This document shows positions 34,327 to 43,110 of a DNA stretch of 64,000 bases, one piece after another. This DNA is from Pseudolysinimonas yzui (GTDB taxonomy: Bacteria; Actinomycetota; Actinomycetes; Actinomycetales; Microbacteriaceae), in contig NZ_BNAI01000002.1 of NCBI RefSeq assembly GCF_014653215.1, positions 62,001 through 126,000 of the forward strand. Direction: 5' to 3'. Within the stretch, counting starts at the first letter, position 1. Every line of letters begins with the position of its first letter. Below the pieces are notes generated by a model. That model ran no database searches. It was given only the letters and a program-made list of their open reading frames with translations, and was not told the DNA's origin. The position numbers were made by a program, and so were the translations under genes.

Positions 34327-35769
34327 ATGACCCCGACGACCGTGCGCGAGCTCGAGATCGATGCGAGCGCGACCAGTGCCTTCCGGCCCCACCGGGCGGC
34401 CGGCGGGGTGCCGGGCCCGGTGACCGCTTACCCCGACTTCCCCGACCTGACGCCGCTCTGGCGCGAGGCCGGGCTGACGGTGGTGCGCTCGTTCGACTGG
34501 GTCTCGCGGCTCGACACGCGCGACAACCCCGAGAGCCTCTTCCCGCGTTGGGACGCCGATCCGACGGATCCCGCGAGCTACAACTTCGCGGCGACCGACG
34601 AATGGGTGGATGCCGTGCACGGCATCGGCGCCGAGGTGCTCTTCACGATCGCCAGCTCCATTCCGCAGAACAAGCTCCCCGCGCTCGACGTCGCGACTTA
34701 CGGCGTCGTCGTCGAGCACGTCGTGCGCCACTACGCCGCGGGCTGGGCCAACGGACCGGCGAAGCCCGTGCGCCGCTTCGAGTTCGGCGACCAGCCCGAC
34801 CTCGGGCCGCTGCACTTCGACGGTCCTGCCGACGCCTTCTACGCCATGTACGAGGCCTTCGTCACGGCCGTCGCGCGGGTCGACGAGACCCTCGAGGTGG
34901 GCGGACCCTCGCTCGCCTTCCCGCTCAACCGCGACGCGCCCTTGCGCGAGGGCTTCCTCGAGTTCGTTCGCGAGCGCGGCCTGCGGCTCGACTTCTTCTC
35001 GTTCCTCTGGTTCACCGACGCCTCACGCGACCCGCTCGACTTCCGTTTCGTCGCCCAGGAACTTCGTTCCCTGCTCGATGGATTCGGCTTCACCGACACG
35101 CGGCTCCTGCTGTCGTATTGGAACTACCTCGCCGTCCCCAGCAACTCGGCGCCGTCGGACGAGAAGGCCGCGTTCCAGGCCGCCGCGGCGATCTATCTGC
35201 AGGACACCCTCATCGACGAGGCGTTCTTCTTCCGGGCCGACAGTGGCAAGGATCCGCACTACGGATTCGACGACCCCGCTGGGCTGTACGCCGACGGAGT
35301 TCCCGATGAGCGAGCCACCGCGTTCGCCCTCATCGGTCGTGCGATGACCGGCCGGCGTCTGGCGGTGACGGGCGGCGACGAGTCGGGATTCGCCTGCGTG
35401 GCGAGCCTCGACGGGGATGTCGTCCGCATCCTCATCGCGAACTTCGTCGCGCCCGCTTCTGCCCTCGAGCCCCGGAAGAGCGACGAGTTCCGGTTCACGA
35501 TCCCGATCGGTCCGCAACGTATCGAGCTCGGCCTCCGCCTTCCCCCGCAGCGCTCCGGATTGGCGTCAGCGATGGTCGGGTCGGCGCGAATCACGATGAG
35601 CCACCTGCCGTGGCCGGGCCGCACGGTCGCGATCAGAAAGCACGCTCTACATGGGGGGTGGCAGTCGGAGGGCCCGGCTGCCGTCTCGCACGAGGGTGTC
35701 CTCGAGCTCGACGTGGCGACCGAGGCGCAATCGGTCGTGCTGGTCGAGATCGCTGCCGGAGAGCATTAG
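34327..35769 (+). CDS. GH39-like TIM-barrel protein lacking the usual acid/base motif
   Basis: A 480-residue protein related to GH39-type beta-xylosidases: LTPLWREAGLTVVRSFDWVS, a segment DADPTDPASYNFAATDEW and a C-terminal beta domain from about residue 370. Where family 39 enzymes carry N-E-P, with Glu as acid/base, this protein has RRFEFGDQPDLGP, so the Glu is absent. It may be a non-hydrolytic or reassigned member. The ATG at 34327 is in the same transcription unit, 44 bases after the monooxygenase. No signal peptide is seen. The family call is moderately secure; the function is not. Confidence 0.65.
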   Translation: MTPTTVRELEIDASATSAFRPHRAAGGVPGPVTAYPDFPDLTPLWREAGLTVVRSFDWVSRLDTRDNPESLFPRWDADPTDPASYNFAATDEWVDAVHGIGAEVLFTIASSIPQNKLPALDVATYGVVVEHVVRHYAAGWANGPAKPVRRFEFGDQPDLGPLHFDGPADAFYAMYEAFVTAVARVDETLEVGGPSLAFPLNRDAPLREGFLEFVRERGLRLDFFSFLWFTDASRDPLDFRFVAQELRSLLDGFGFTDTRLLLSYWNYLAVPSNSAPSDEKAAFQAAAAIYLQDTLIDEAFFFRADSGKDPHYGFDDPAGLYADGVPDERATAFALIGRAMTGRRLAVTGGDESGFACVASLDGDVVRILIANFVAPASALEPRKSDEFRFTIPIGPQRIELGLRLPPQRSGLASAMVGSARITMSHLPWPGRTVAIRKHALHGGWQSEGPAAVSHEGVLELDVATEAQSVVLVEIAAGEH

Positions 35770-35898
35770 GACGTCGTCCGCCCCGTGCCGTCGAGCCCAT
35801 CGACAGGCCGGATCAGGGGATCACGCTCGGGAGGGCCCCGGTAGGTTGATCACGTGGAGACCCGTGCCCCATCGATTCCTCCGCGTGAGGGCTGAGGC

Positions 35899-37317
35899 AT
35901 GCCCGAGCGCGAGGATTTCGAGGAGCTGTATCACGACGCTCCCGTCGGGTATCTCACGACGCGAGTCGATGACCGCATCACGCGGGTGAACCGCCGGCTG
36001 CTGGAGTGGACCGGCTACGACGAAGCGGATGTGCTCGGCCGACGGTTCGTCGATCTGCTCGACCCCGCCACCCGGGTCTTCTACGAGACCCGGCACGTGC
36101 CGGTGCTGCACCGCGAAGGCGAGACGCGCGAGGTGGTTCTCGGCATCCGCTGCAAAGACGGCCGGGTGATGCCGATCCTCATCAACTCGGTGCTCGTGCT
36201 CGGGCCGGACGACAAGCCGCGACTGGTGCGGTCGGCGATCTTCGACGCGACGGAGCGCAGCCAGTACGAACGCGACCTGGTCGCCGAGCGACGGCTCGCC
36301 GAGTCGGCCGCCGCGCGCGTGCAGGTGCTGCAGAACGCCTCGGTGGAGTTCGCCGAGGCGGCCACCGAGACGGAACTCGCCGAGGTTCTGACTCGCATCG
36401 TCGGGGATGCCCTCGGCGCGTCCGCCTCGTGCGTGGCGACCGTCGATGCCGCAGGCGAGCTCGAGGTCATCGCCGGGGTGAACCCGCTGGCGGGGCTCTA
36501 CGCGCAAGACGATCCCCGCCCCGGGCCGGACTCGTTGCTCACCGGGGAGCCCATCGTCCTTGCCGGGCACGACGAGGTCGAGGAGCAGTATCCGACGATC
36601 GCCGAGGCGATGCGCACGGCGCGGCTCGAGGGGCTCGCGGCGTTCCCTCTGCTGCGCGATCACGCGCCGTTCGGCGTCGTCGCGGTGTTCTTCGACCGCC
36701 GACGCGAGCTGGAGCCCGCCGCGATCGCCCTGGTGGAGGCGATCTGCCTGCAGGCCGCGCAGGCGCTCGCCCGTGTCCGCCTGCAGGAGGAACTAGCGCA
36801 CCTCGCCCTGCACGACCAGCTCACGGGGCTCGCCAACCGGGCGCTGCTGCGCGAGCACATCGAGGCGGCGCTCGCCGCGAGCGCGCGCTCGAGCCAACCG
36901 GTGGCGATGATGTTCCTCGACCTCGACCGGTTCAAGCCGATCAACGACCGGCTCGGTCACCCGACGGGCGACGAGGTGCTGCGCGAGGTCGCCGAGCGTC
37001 TGCGCGCGGTGGTTCGAGACAGCGACGTCATCGGCAGGTTCGGCGGTGACGAGTTCATCGTGCTGTGCCCCGAGACGGATGACGCGGAGGCCGCCCTGAT
37101 CTCGGAGCGCCTGCGCGAGGAGATCGGCCGGCCGATGGAGTGGTTGCCCGACGGGTTCGCGGTGTCGGCCAGTGTCGGCGTCGTCGTGCACCGAGCGAGC
37201 GAGCATCCGGCGACGACCGACGAACTGCTCGAGATCGCCGACGCCGAGATGTACCGCGCCAAGAACGGCGGGCGCGACCGGGTGAGCATCGCCGGCCGCT
37301 CCCAAAGTCGGCCGTAG
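35899..37317 (+). CDS. PAS-GAF-GGDEF diguanylate cyclase
   Basis: A 472-residue soluble sensor. A PAS domain covers about residues 6-120 (FEELYHDAPVGYLTTRVDDR). After a short coiled linker (RDLVAERRLAESAAARVQVL), a GAF domain spans about 140-290. The GGDEF domain follows with LTGLANRALLREH, MMFLDLDRFKPINDRLGH and the active site RFGGDEF. An RxxD inhibitory site (RDSD) lies five residues before GGDEF, so product feedback is expected. It makes cyclic di-GMP from GTP. It is monocistronic, and the sensed signal is unknown. Confidence 0.92.
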   Translation: MPEREDFEELYHDAPVGYLTTRVDDRITRVNRRLLEWTGYDEADVLGRRFVDLLDPATRVFYETRHVPVLHREGETREVVLGIRCKDGRVMPILINSVLVLGPDDKPRLVRSAIFDATERSQYERDLVAERRLAESAAARVQVLQNASVEFAEAATETELAEVLTRIVGDALGASASCVATVDAAGELEVIAGVNPLAGLYAQDDPRPGPDSLLTGEPIVLAGHDEVEEQYPTIAEAMRTARLEGLAAFPLLRDHAPFGVVAVFFDRRRELEPAAIALVEAICLQAAQALARVRLQEELAHLALHDQLTGLANRALLREHIEAALAASARSSQPVAMMFLDLDRFKPINDRLGHPTGDEVLREVAERLRAVVRDSDVIGRFGGDEFIVLCPETDDAEAALISERLREEIGRPMEWLPDGFAVSASVGVVVHRASEHPATTDELLEIADAEMYRAKNGGRDRVSIAGRSQSRP

Positions 37318-37349
37318 CTCGGTCAGTACCCCTGATTGTGGCGGGCGAG

Positions 37350-37363
37350 TCTACACGAGTAGA
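37350..37363. promoter_or_regulatory. LacI-type operator upstream of the nucleoside hydrolase
   Basis: TCTACACGAGTAGA has arms TCTAC/GTAGA, and its near copy lies upstream of the ribokinase (39398-39411). It overlaps a TAGAGT (37360-37365) that could serve as a -10 box 30 bases before the ATG. The LacI gene between the two targets is the likely repressor. Confidence 0.6.
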
Positions 37364-37394
37364 GTCGTCGATCACGAGACGGTATGGAGTGACG

Positions 37395-38291
37395 ATGAAG
37401 CCGTTGACGATGACGTCGCCCGTGACCTTCGCCCTCGACACCGACATCGGCACCGACGTCGATGACCTCTTGGCGCTCGCGCTGACCTTGGGATCGCCCG
37501 AGTTGTCACTCGCCGCCGTCTGCACGGTCTACGGCGACGTGACCCTGCGTGCGCGCATCGTCGCGAAGGCCTTCGCCGTTGCGGGCCGCACGGCGCCATC
37601 GATCGCTCCGGGCCTGGCCGAGGCACGGTCCGGGCGAGAGGTCTGGTGGCCCGGCCACGAGGGCTCGACGATCGTTGGTCTCGACCAGCAAGGGTTCTCG
37701 ACCTTCCGTGATGCGATCGAGGAACTGTCGGCGGCCTCCCTCGTCGTTGCCATCGGCCCGTTGACGAACGTTGCGGCCGCCGTCGAGAGGCCGGGTAACA
37801 CGATCTCCGAGATCGTCATGATGGGAGGCGAGTTCAGGGATGGGCGCGTCGAGCACAACATCCGGTGTGACATCGACGCTGCCCGCGCCGTCTTCGCAGC
37901 GGGAACGAACCTCACCGTCGTCGGGCTCGATCAGACCGAGCGCGTCCGGCTCGAGCGTGGCGACGCGGCACGGATCGCCAGGGCGGGGTCCCTGGGTCGG
38001 ATGATCGACGCGGAGGTGCAGCGATTCTGGAAGGTCTCCGGGGCGACGTCGAACGTTCCGCACGACCCGCTGGCGTTGCTTCTGCTCGTGGCACCCGAGA
38101 TCTTCCACATCGAGCAGGGTGTGATCACTGTCGACCCGGACGGCCGTACCCGGTTCGCGGCCATCGCGGGCGGGCCGCACCGCATCGTCACCGACTACGA
38201 CGTCGACGAGGCCAAGCGACAGATCGTCGAACGCATCATCGCCGCCTGCACGAGCGACCCGGGATCGCTCGTCGACGCGGTGAGGTCGTGA
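37395..38291 (+). CDS. Nucleoside hydrolase (IUNH family)
   Basis: A 298-residue N-ribohydrolase. The calcium-binding Asp cluster DTDIGTDVDDLLALA at the N-terminus defines the family, and VIMMGGEF and HNIRCDIDAARAVF are further active-site segments. It cleaves nucleosides into free base and ribose. The ATG at 37395 has GGAG upstream. The neighbouring LacI gene and ribokinase, with a shared operator motif, support a nucleoside/ribose salvage unit: the hydrolase frees ribose and the kinase phosphorylates it. Base preference cannot be told. Confidence 0.9.
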   Translation: MKPLTMTSPVTFALDTDIGTDVDDLLALALTLGSPELSLAAVCTVYGDVTLRARIVAKAFAVAGRTAPSIAPGLAEARSGREVWWPGHEGSTIVGLDQQGFSTFRDAIEELSAASLVVAIGPLTNVAAAVERPGNTISEIVMMGGEFRDGRVEHNIRCDIDAARAVFAAGTNLTVVGLDQTERVRLERGDAARIARAGSLGRMIDAEVQRFWKVSGATSNVPHDPLALLLLVAPEIFHIEQGVITVDPDGRTRFAAIAGGPHRIVTDYDVDEAKRQIVERIIAACTSDPGSLVDAVRS

Positions 38292-38340
38292 CGACGGGCC
38301 GCCGGCTCACCGTCGATCGGGGATGACACCCACGCCGGGG

Positions 38341-39354
38341 TCACTCGGTGCAGCCGCAGGATCGCCGAATCACCAGGTCGACGGCGATCTGCTGTCGCCC
38401 GCGGGGTGGGGGCTGGCCGAGCACGGCACTGAGAGCGGCATCTGCGATGCGCGCAAGCGGCTGCTCGACCGCGGTGAGCGGGGGATCGCTGAACACCGCA
38501 TCCGCGGTGCCGTCGAACGAGACGACCGCGAGGTCCTGCGGTACCGAGATGCCGAGCTCCCGGGCAGCTCGCAGTAGACCGAGAGCCTGCACGTCGGATG
38601 CGACGAAGACGGCGTCGACGCGAGGCCGTCGCGACAGCAGGTCACGGGCGGCCGCGTGACCGCCCTCGCGCGAGTAGTCCGCTTGGACCGACAGGTCGGC
38701 TCCGGATTCGAGTCCGGCCCGGGCGAGGGCTTCCCGCCATCCCCGCGCGCGATCGTCGGCCCCGGGCGCGCCGGCGAGGCCGCCGAGGTGCGCGATGCGA
38801 CGCCGGCCGTGTCCGACGAGATGCTCGACAGCGGTTCGAGCGCCGCCGGCGTTGTCGATGACGATCGAGGCCTGCCCGGGGCGGCTGCGCTGATCCAGGT
38901 AGACGGTGGGCGTGCCCCGGAGTTCAACGGTGGAACCGGGCTCGAGGCTCAGCACGATGAGTCCGTCGACCTGGCGATCCACGAGGGACTCGACCTGCGC
39001 GCGTTCGCGCTCGGGATCGTTGTTGGAGTCACCCAGCAGCAGTCCGTAGCCGGCGGTGAAAGCCCGGTCGGAGAGTTCGCGGGCCAGCGCCCCGAAATAG
39101 GTGTTGCTCACGTCGGGGACGACCAGGCCGATCGCGGTGGCACGACGAAGACGAAGTGCCCGGGCTGCCGCGTTCGGGCGGTAACCGAGTGCGGCCATCG
39201 CATCGAGGACTCTCTGGCGGGTCGCCGGGGCGACCGGGCGCGGACCGCTGTTGACGACATAGCTGACGACCGCGGTGCTCACTCCCGCGCGACGCGCGAC
39301 GTCGGATCGAGTCGGGGGGTGACGTGGGGCGTCCCCGGGGGGAGTGGGATGCAT
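38341..39354 (-). CDS. LacI-family regulator of the nucleoside/ribose genes
   Basis: A 337-residue LacI-type regulator. The helix-turn-helix is TRSDVARRAGVSTAVVSYVV, preceded by a 14-residue tail, and the hinge helix follows in AARALRLRRATAIGLVVPD. The periplasmic-binding-protein-like sensor domain ends in VIRRSCGCTE. It lies between the nucleoside hydrolase and ribokinase genes, both preceded by a TCTAY-type palindrome, and it is divergent from ribokinase. Effector specificity is probably ribose or a nucleoside, by context. Confidence 0.88.
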   Translation of the reverse strand: MHPTPPGDAPRHPPTRSDVARRAGVSTAVVSYVVNSGPRPVAPATRQRVLDAMAALGYRPNAAARALRLRRATAIGLVVPDVSNTYFGALARELSDRAFTAGYGLLLGDSNNDPERERAQVESLVDRQVDGLIVLSLEPGSTVELRGTPTVYLDQRSRPGQASIVIDNAGGARTAVEHLVGHGRRRIAHLGGLAGAPGADDRARGWREALARAGLESGADLSVQADYSREGGHAAARDLLSRRPRVDAVFVASDVQALGLLRAARELGISVPQDLAVVSFDGTADAVFSDPPLTAVEQPLARIADAALSAVLGQPPPRGRQQIAVDLVIRRSCGCTE

Positions 39355-39397
39355 CCTGCCTCTCTCGGTGTCCGACGGGAGTCTACGACGCCGTCGT

Positions 39398-39411
39398 TCT
39401 ATTCGAGTAGA
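39398..39411. promoter_or_regulatory. LacI-type operator upstream of ribokinase
   Basis: TCTATTCGAGTAGA differs from the copy at 37350-37363 in two bases. It overlaps the TAGATT (39408-39413) that sits six bases before the ribokinase GTG, so repressor would cover the promoter. It also lies in the upstream region of the divergent LacI gene. Confidence 0.6.
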
Positions 39412-39419
39412 TTCGGAGC

Positions 39420-40316
39420 GTGAGCATCGTGGCTGACATCGTCGTGCTCGGGAGTGCCAACGTTGATCTCGTCGTGCGTCAGCCGAGGTTGCCGGTGCCA
39501 GGCGAAACCGTGGCCGGCGCAGACTTCACCCGGGTACCCGGCGGCAAAGGGCTCAATCAGGCCATCGCGGCCGCCCGATCTGGGGCCACCGTCGCTTTCC
39601 TCGGCGCCGTGGGGCGCGATGAACTCGGAGACAGCCTGCGTCGCACCCTGCGCGACGACGGGATCGACACCCGTGGGCTCACCGAGACCGACGTGTCGAC
39701 GGGAATCGCCGTCGTCTCGGTGCTCGACGGAGGTGAGAACGCGATCACCGTCGTGCCCGGCGCGAACGGTGCCGTGAGGACGCTCGACGACGAGTCGCGC
39801 GCCGCCATCACCCGGGCCCGGTTCCTGGTGGCGCAGTTCGAGCGCCCGATCCCACTGGTCGCGCAGGCGTTCGAGTTCGCGCGAGGCCTGGGGATTCCGA
39901 CCGTGCTGACGCCCGCTCCCGTGACGCCTCTCGGCGGCGACGTTCTTGCGCTGGCCGACATTCTGGTGCCCAACGCTCAGGAGGCGTGCGAGCTGGCAGG
40001 CACACCGGATGAGGAGGTGGCGGCGCGGGAGCTCAGCAGAGGGGGTGCCACAGTCGTCATGACCCGCGGCGGCCGCGGGGTGCTCGTGGCGAAAGACGGC
40101 GCCGTGACGATCGCGGTGCCGGCCCGAGAGGTCGATCCGGTCGACACCACTGCGGCCGGGGATACCCTCGCCGGCTTCCTGATCGGGCGCCTTGCGCTGG
40201 GCGACGAGCTCGAGTCGGCACTGCGCGCTGCGGTGATCGCCGCTTCCCTGGCCGTCACCCGACGGGGCGCGTCGTCGTCGATCCCGTTCTGGCCGGAGGT
40301 CGAGCAACTGCTCTGA
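39420..40316 (+). CDS. rbsK: Ribokinase (PfkB family)
   Basis: A 298-residue sugar kinase. PfkB signatures are GKGLNQAIAAARSGATVAFL near the N-terminus and DPVDTTAAGDTLAGF with the catalytic Asp. It phosphorylates ribose to ribose 5-phosphate. The GTG at 39420 has no proper Shine-Dalgarno sequence and follows a TAGATT by six bases, so the message may be leaderless; a GTG three codons later is an alternative. Other PfkB substrates are possible, but the nucleoside hydrolase context favours ribose. Confidence 0.85.
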   Translation: MSIVADIVVLGSANVDLVVRQPRLPVPGETVAGADFTRVPGGKGLNQAIAAARSGATVAFLGAVGRDELGDSLRRTLRDDGIDTRGLTETDVSTGIAVVSVLDGGENAITVVPGANGAVRTLDDESRAAITRARFLVAQFERPIPLVAQAFEFARGLGIPTVLTPAPVTPLGGDVLALADILVPNAQEACELAGTPDEEVAARELSRGGATVVMTRGGRGVLVAKDGAVTIAVPAREVDPVDTTAAGDTLAGFLIGRLALGDELESALRAAVIAASLAVTRRGASSSIPFWPEVEQLL

Positions 40317-40336
40317 AGCCGGCGCCGAGCGGTGAC

Positions 40337-40350
40337 GCAAATCCGTTTGC
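40337..40350. promoter_or_regulatory. Sugar-locus LacI operator, distal copy
   Basis: GCAAATCCGTTTGC, one base from the perfect palindrome at 40415-40428. It lies upstream of the -35 box of the solute-binding-protein promoter, 78 bases from the proximal copy, a distance suited to looping. Confidence 0.6.
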
Positions 40351-40380
40351 CCGCAGCGTGGGCAGCGAAGTGGGCGGAGC

Positions 40381-40410
40381 TTGACGCGCCGACGATCGAA
40401 GGGTCATAAT
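40381..40410 (+). promoter_or_regulatory. Promoter of the solute-binding-protein gene
   Basis: TTGACG at 40381-40386 and CATAAT at 40405-40410 are spaced 18 bases apart and stand immediately upstream of an operator palindrome and the AAAGGAG ribosome site. Confidence 0.6.
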
Positions 40411-40414
40411 CGCT

Positions 40415-40428
40415 GCAAATCCATTTGC
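40415..40428. promoter_or_regulatory. Sugar-locus LacI operator, proximal copy
   Basis: GCAAATCCATTTGC is a perfect 14-base palindrome just downstream of the CATAAT box. The identical element recurs at 49416-49429 and, with one mismatch, at 49530-49543. The LacI regulator at the end of the locus (54209) is the likely binder. Confidence 0.7.
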
Positions 40429-40445
40429 GCTCAAAGGAGAGCCAC

Positions 40446-41717
40446 GTGACCATCACCCGAAAGCTTCCCGCCGCATCCGCTCTCGCGATCGGCGTCCTCG
40501 TCCTGTCCGGATGTTCGCCGTTCGCGGGCCTGGCCGACAGCGACACCGTCACCCTGCTGACCATCGATGGCGGTGACGACAATCTCGCGCTCGAAGAGAT
40601 CGTCGCCGCTTTCGAGGAGCAGAACGAGGGCGTCGACATCGCCATCACCTATGTGCCCGAAGACACCTACGCGACCAAGCTCCAGACGTCGCTGCTCGCC
40701 GACGCCCCCGACATCGCGGCGCCCTACGGCGCAGAGACCATGTTCGAGTTCGAACCCCTCAACGACATCGTCTTCGCGGACAACGGCCTGAACGTCGGCG
40801 ACTACAACGCCGTGCTCGAGTCGTTCTGCGGCATCGACGGCCAGCTCTACTGCCTTGGCACCACCGTGGGCAACATGGGGATCTTCTACAACAAGGGCAT
40901 GTTCGATGCCGCGGGCGTCGCGTACCCCTCGACGACCGAGGCGATGAGCTTCCAGGAGTTCGCCTCGCTCGCCGCTCAGCTCACCCAGCCCGGTGACGAG
41001 GCCACCAAGGTGTGGGGCGGCGGGGGCGACACCCTTCAGGCCTACATCGACCCCGCGCACTACCTGGATGACACCGGCCGCATCGTCGACGTGCTCAACG
41101 ACGGCTACATCGGCGCGATCGAGACGCTGGCCGGCATGGTCACCGACGGCAATGCTCCGACGGCCGGCGAGACGCTCTCCGTCGGCGCGGACCAGGGTCT
41201 TCAAGCCCTGTTCCTCGACGAAAGGATCGCGATGTTCATCGGGGACAACTACGCGCTCGATGCCATCGAAGAGACCGACATCGAGTTCGGCCTCACGCCG
41301 GTGCCCGTCGTCGAAGGGGACGAGCCGTGGGTTCCCGTGTGGACGAACACCTTCGGCATCCCCGCCAACGCGACCCACAAGGAGGAGGCCATCGACTTCC
41401 TCACCTTCGTGGCCACCGAGGGCCAGGAGATCCAGGCGAAGTACGGTCAGATGCCGCTGCTGACCTCGGTCGCCGAGACCTGGGCGAACACCGACGGACG
41501 CAAGCAGCTCGTCGAGGTGAGCAAGCTCGCTCGCACGAGCGTGTTCAACCCCAACCAGTGGGCGTGGAACGCCCCGCTGATGGATGCCTTCGTTCTGGCA
41601 ATGGACGGCGAACCGGTGCGCCCCCTGCTCGAAGACGCTCAGCCGAAGGCGCAGCAGGCCAACGACAAGACCTGGGAGACCTTCGACCTCGCCAAGGAAG
41701 CCGCCGGGGCGGACTGA
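40446..41717 (+). CDS. Sugar ABC transporter solute-binding lipoprotein
   Basis: A 423-residue extracytoplasmic binding protein of the MalE/UgpB family. The signal peptide ends in the lipobox LVLSGC, with Cys23 as lipid anchor. The mature part shows the usual two-lobe outline (LLTIDGGDDNLALEEIVAAF at the start, IPANATHKEEAIDFLTFVAT in the C-lobe). The GTG at 40446 follows AAAGGAG. It delivers a sugar or glycoside to the two permeases encoded at 47610-49402, which share its operator sequence. No transporter ATPase is in the window; actinobacteria often use one shared MsiK-type ATPase. Confidence 0.92.
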   Translation: MTITRKLPAASALAIGVLVLSGCSPFAGLADSDTVTLLTIDGGDDNLALEEIVAAFEEQNEGVDIAITYVPEDTYATKLQTSLLADAPDIAAPYGAETMFEFEPLNDIVFADNGLNVGDYNAVLESFCGIDGQLYCLGTTVGNMGIFYNKGMFDAAGVAYPSTTEAMSFQEFASLAAQLTQPGDEATKVWGGGGDTLQAYIDPAHYLDDTGRIVDVLNDGYIGAIETLAGMVTDGNAPTAGETLSVGADQGLQALFLDERIAMFIGDNYALDAIEETDIEFGLTPVPVVEGDEPWVPVWTNTFGIPANATHKEEAIDFLTFVATEGQEIQAKYGQMPLLTSVAETWANTDGRKQLVEVSKLARTSVFNPNQWAWNAPLMDAFVLAMDGEPVRPLLEDAQPKAQQANDKTWETFDLAKEAAGAD

Positions 41718-41783
41718 CCGCCCTTCGTCATGCCGGGGTCGATCGGCCCACCCTTTTCGCACCACGATCTGAGATGAGCCGCC

Positions 41784-43109
41784 GTGCATGAACCGATGAG
41801 TCCGTTCGACCTCGTGTCCGATGAGATCGAGCAGCGTGAGCAGACCGGATACGAGGTCGGGTCCGCGGTCGCGGCGCTCGCGAAGACCGACCCCGATGAC
41901 GAACCTCGTCTCGAGCAGATCTACGCCGAGCTGATCACGGCGCCGCGATCCGGTGCGTGGGACTACGAGGAGCCCGAAGACCTCGACGACATCCTCGAGT
42001 CCCTCGCACCGGCCGGCGAGCACCCGGTGCCCGACGGCCGGGTCGACGACAAGGTGCTCGGCGGCTGGCTCGGGCGAATCGCGGGGTGCAACCTCGGCAA
42101 GCCGGTCGAGTGGGGCCCGCACTGGACCTCCTCCCACATCCGGCGCTACCTCGAGCAGGCGGGCGCGTACCCGCTGCGCGACTACTTCCCGCTGCTCGAC
42201 CCGATGCCCGCCGAATATGAACTGCGGGAGAACTGGCCCGAGACGACGCGCGGAAATGTCGACGGAGGGTCGCGCGACGACGACGTCGACTACCCGATCC
42301 TCGGCCTGCACCTGCTCGAGACCCACGGAAGCGACATCACCCCGGCGGTGGTCGGCGAGGCCTGGCTGCAGCTGTTCCCCTACCGCCAGATCTACACCGC
42401 AGAGCGTGCCGCCTACCTCAACCTGCTGCACGGCGTGCCCGCCGAACTCGCGGCGACCGTCCGCAACCCGTACCGGGAGTGGATCGGAGCACTCATCCGG
42501 GGCGACGTGTTCGGCTGGGTGAACCCGGGGCGGCCCCGCGCCGCGATGGCGCTGGCGTACCAGGACGCGTCGCTGTCGCACACCGCGAACGGCATCTACG
42601 GCGAACTCTGGTCGGCCGCGCTGATCGCCGAGGCCTTCACGGCATCCACGGTGGCGGAGGCGTTCGAAGCCTCATTGGCGCATGTGCCGCCGCGCTCCCG
42701 GCTGGCCGAGGCCCTGCACGACGTCAACGGCATGCGCCGCAAGGGCCTGAGCTGGGATGAGGCCCTCGTCGGCATCCAAGAGCGGTACGCGCACTACAGC
42801 TGGGTGCACACCATCCCGAACGCCGCGCTCATCGCGGCGGGATTGCTCTGGGGCGAGAACGACTACGCGGCGACCGTCGGGCTGACTGTCATGGGCGGGT
42901 GGGACACCGACTCGAACGGCGCGACGGCTGGATCCGTCGCGGGAGTCGTGCTCGGCGCGGCCGCGCTGCCGGGCAGGTTCGTGACCCCGCTGCGCGACCA
43001 CACCCGCTCGGCGCTGTTCGGGTTCGACCACTCGCGCATCTCCGACCTTGCCGAGCGCACGAGCGCGCTGGCCCGCGCCGGGATCACCTCGGGCGCGCGA
43101 ACCGCCTGA
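41784..43109 (+). CDS. ADP-ribosylglycohydrolase-fold protein in a sugar operon
   Basis: A 441-residue protein of the ADP-ribosylglycohydrolase superfamily. A metal-binding Asp cluster DGGSRDDDVDYPILGLHLLE occurs near residue 160, and the C-terminal metal motif GGWDTDSNGATAGSVAGVVL near residue 370; GGWLGRIAGCNLGKPVEWG lines the site. Classical members remove ADP-ribose from proteins or nucleotides. Here it follows a sugar-binding protein in one transcription unit, so an N- or O-glycoside hydrolase role is more likely. The start is GTG at 41784 with a weak ribosome site. It ends one base from the convergent ThuA gene. Confidence 0.75.
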   Translation: MHEPMSPFDLVSDEIEQREQTGYEVGSAVAALAKTDPDDEPRLEQIYAELITAPRSGAWDYEEPEDLDDILESLAPAGEHPVPDGRVDDKVLGGWLGRIAGCNLGKPVEWGPHWTSSHIRRYLEQAGAYPLRDYFPLLDPMPAEYELRENWPETTRGNVDGGSRDDDVDYPILGLHLLETHGSDITPAVVGEAWLQLFPYRQIYTAERAAYLNLLHGVPAELAATVRNPYREWIGALIRGDVFGWVNPGRPRAAMALAYQDASLSHTANGIYGELWSAALIAEAFTASTVAEAFEASLAHVPPRSRLAEALHDVNGMRRKGLSWDEALVGIQERYAHYSWVHTIPNAALIAAGLLWGENDYAATVGLTVMGGWDTDSNGATAGSVAGVVLGAAALPGRFVTPLRDHTRSALFGFDHSRISDLAERTSALARAGITSGARTA

Positions 43110-43110
43110 G

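Noticed and set aside
40431-42581. 716-codon minus-strand frame across the binding protein and the ADP-ribosylglycohydrolase-like gene
   Set aside because: It crosses two separate, well-supported plus-strand genes, a promoter and a ribosome site.
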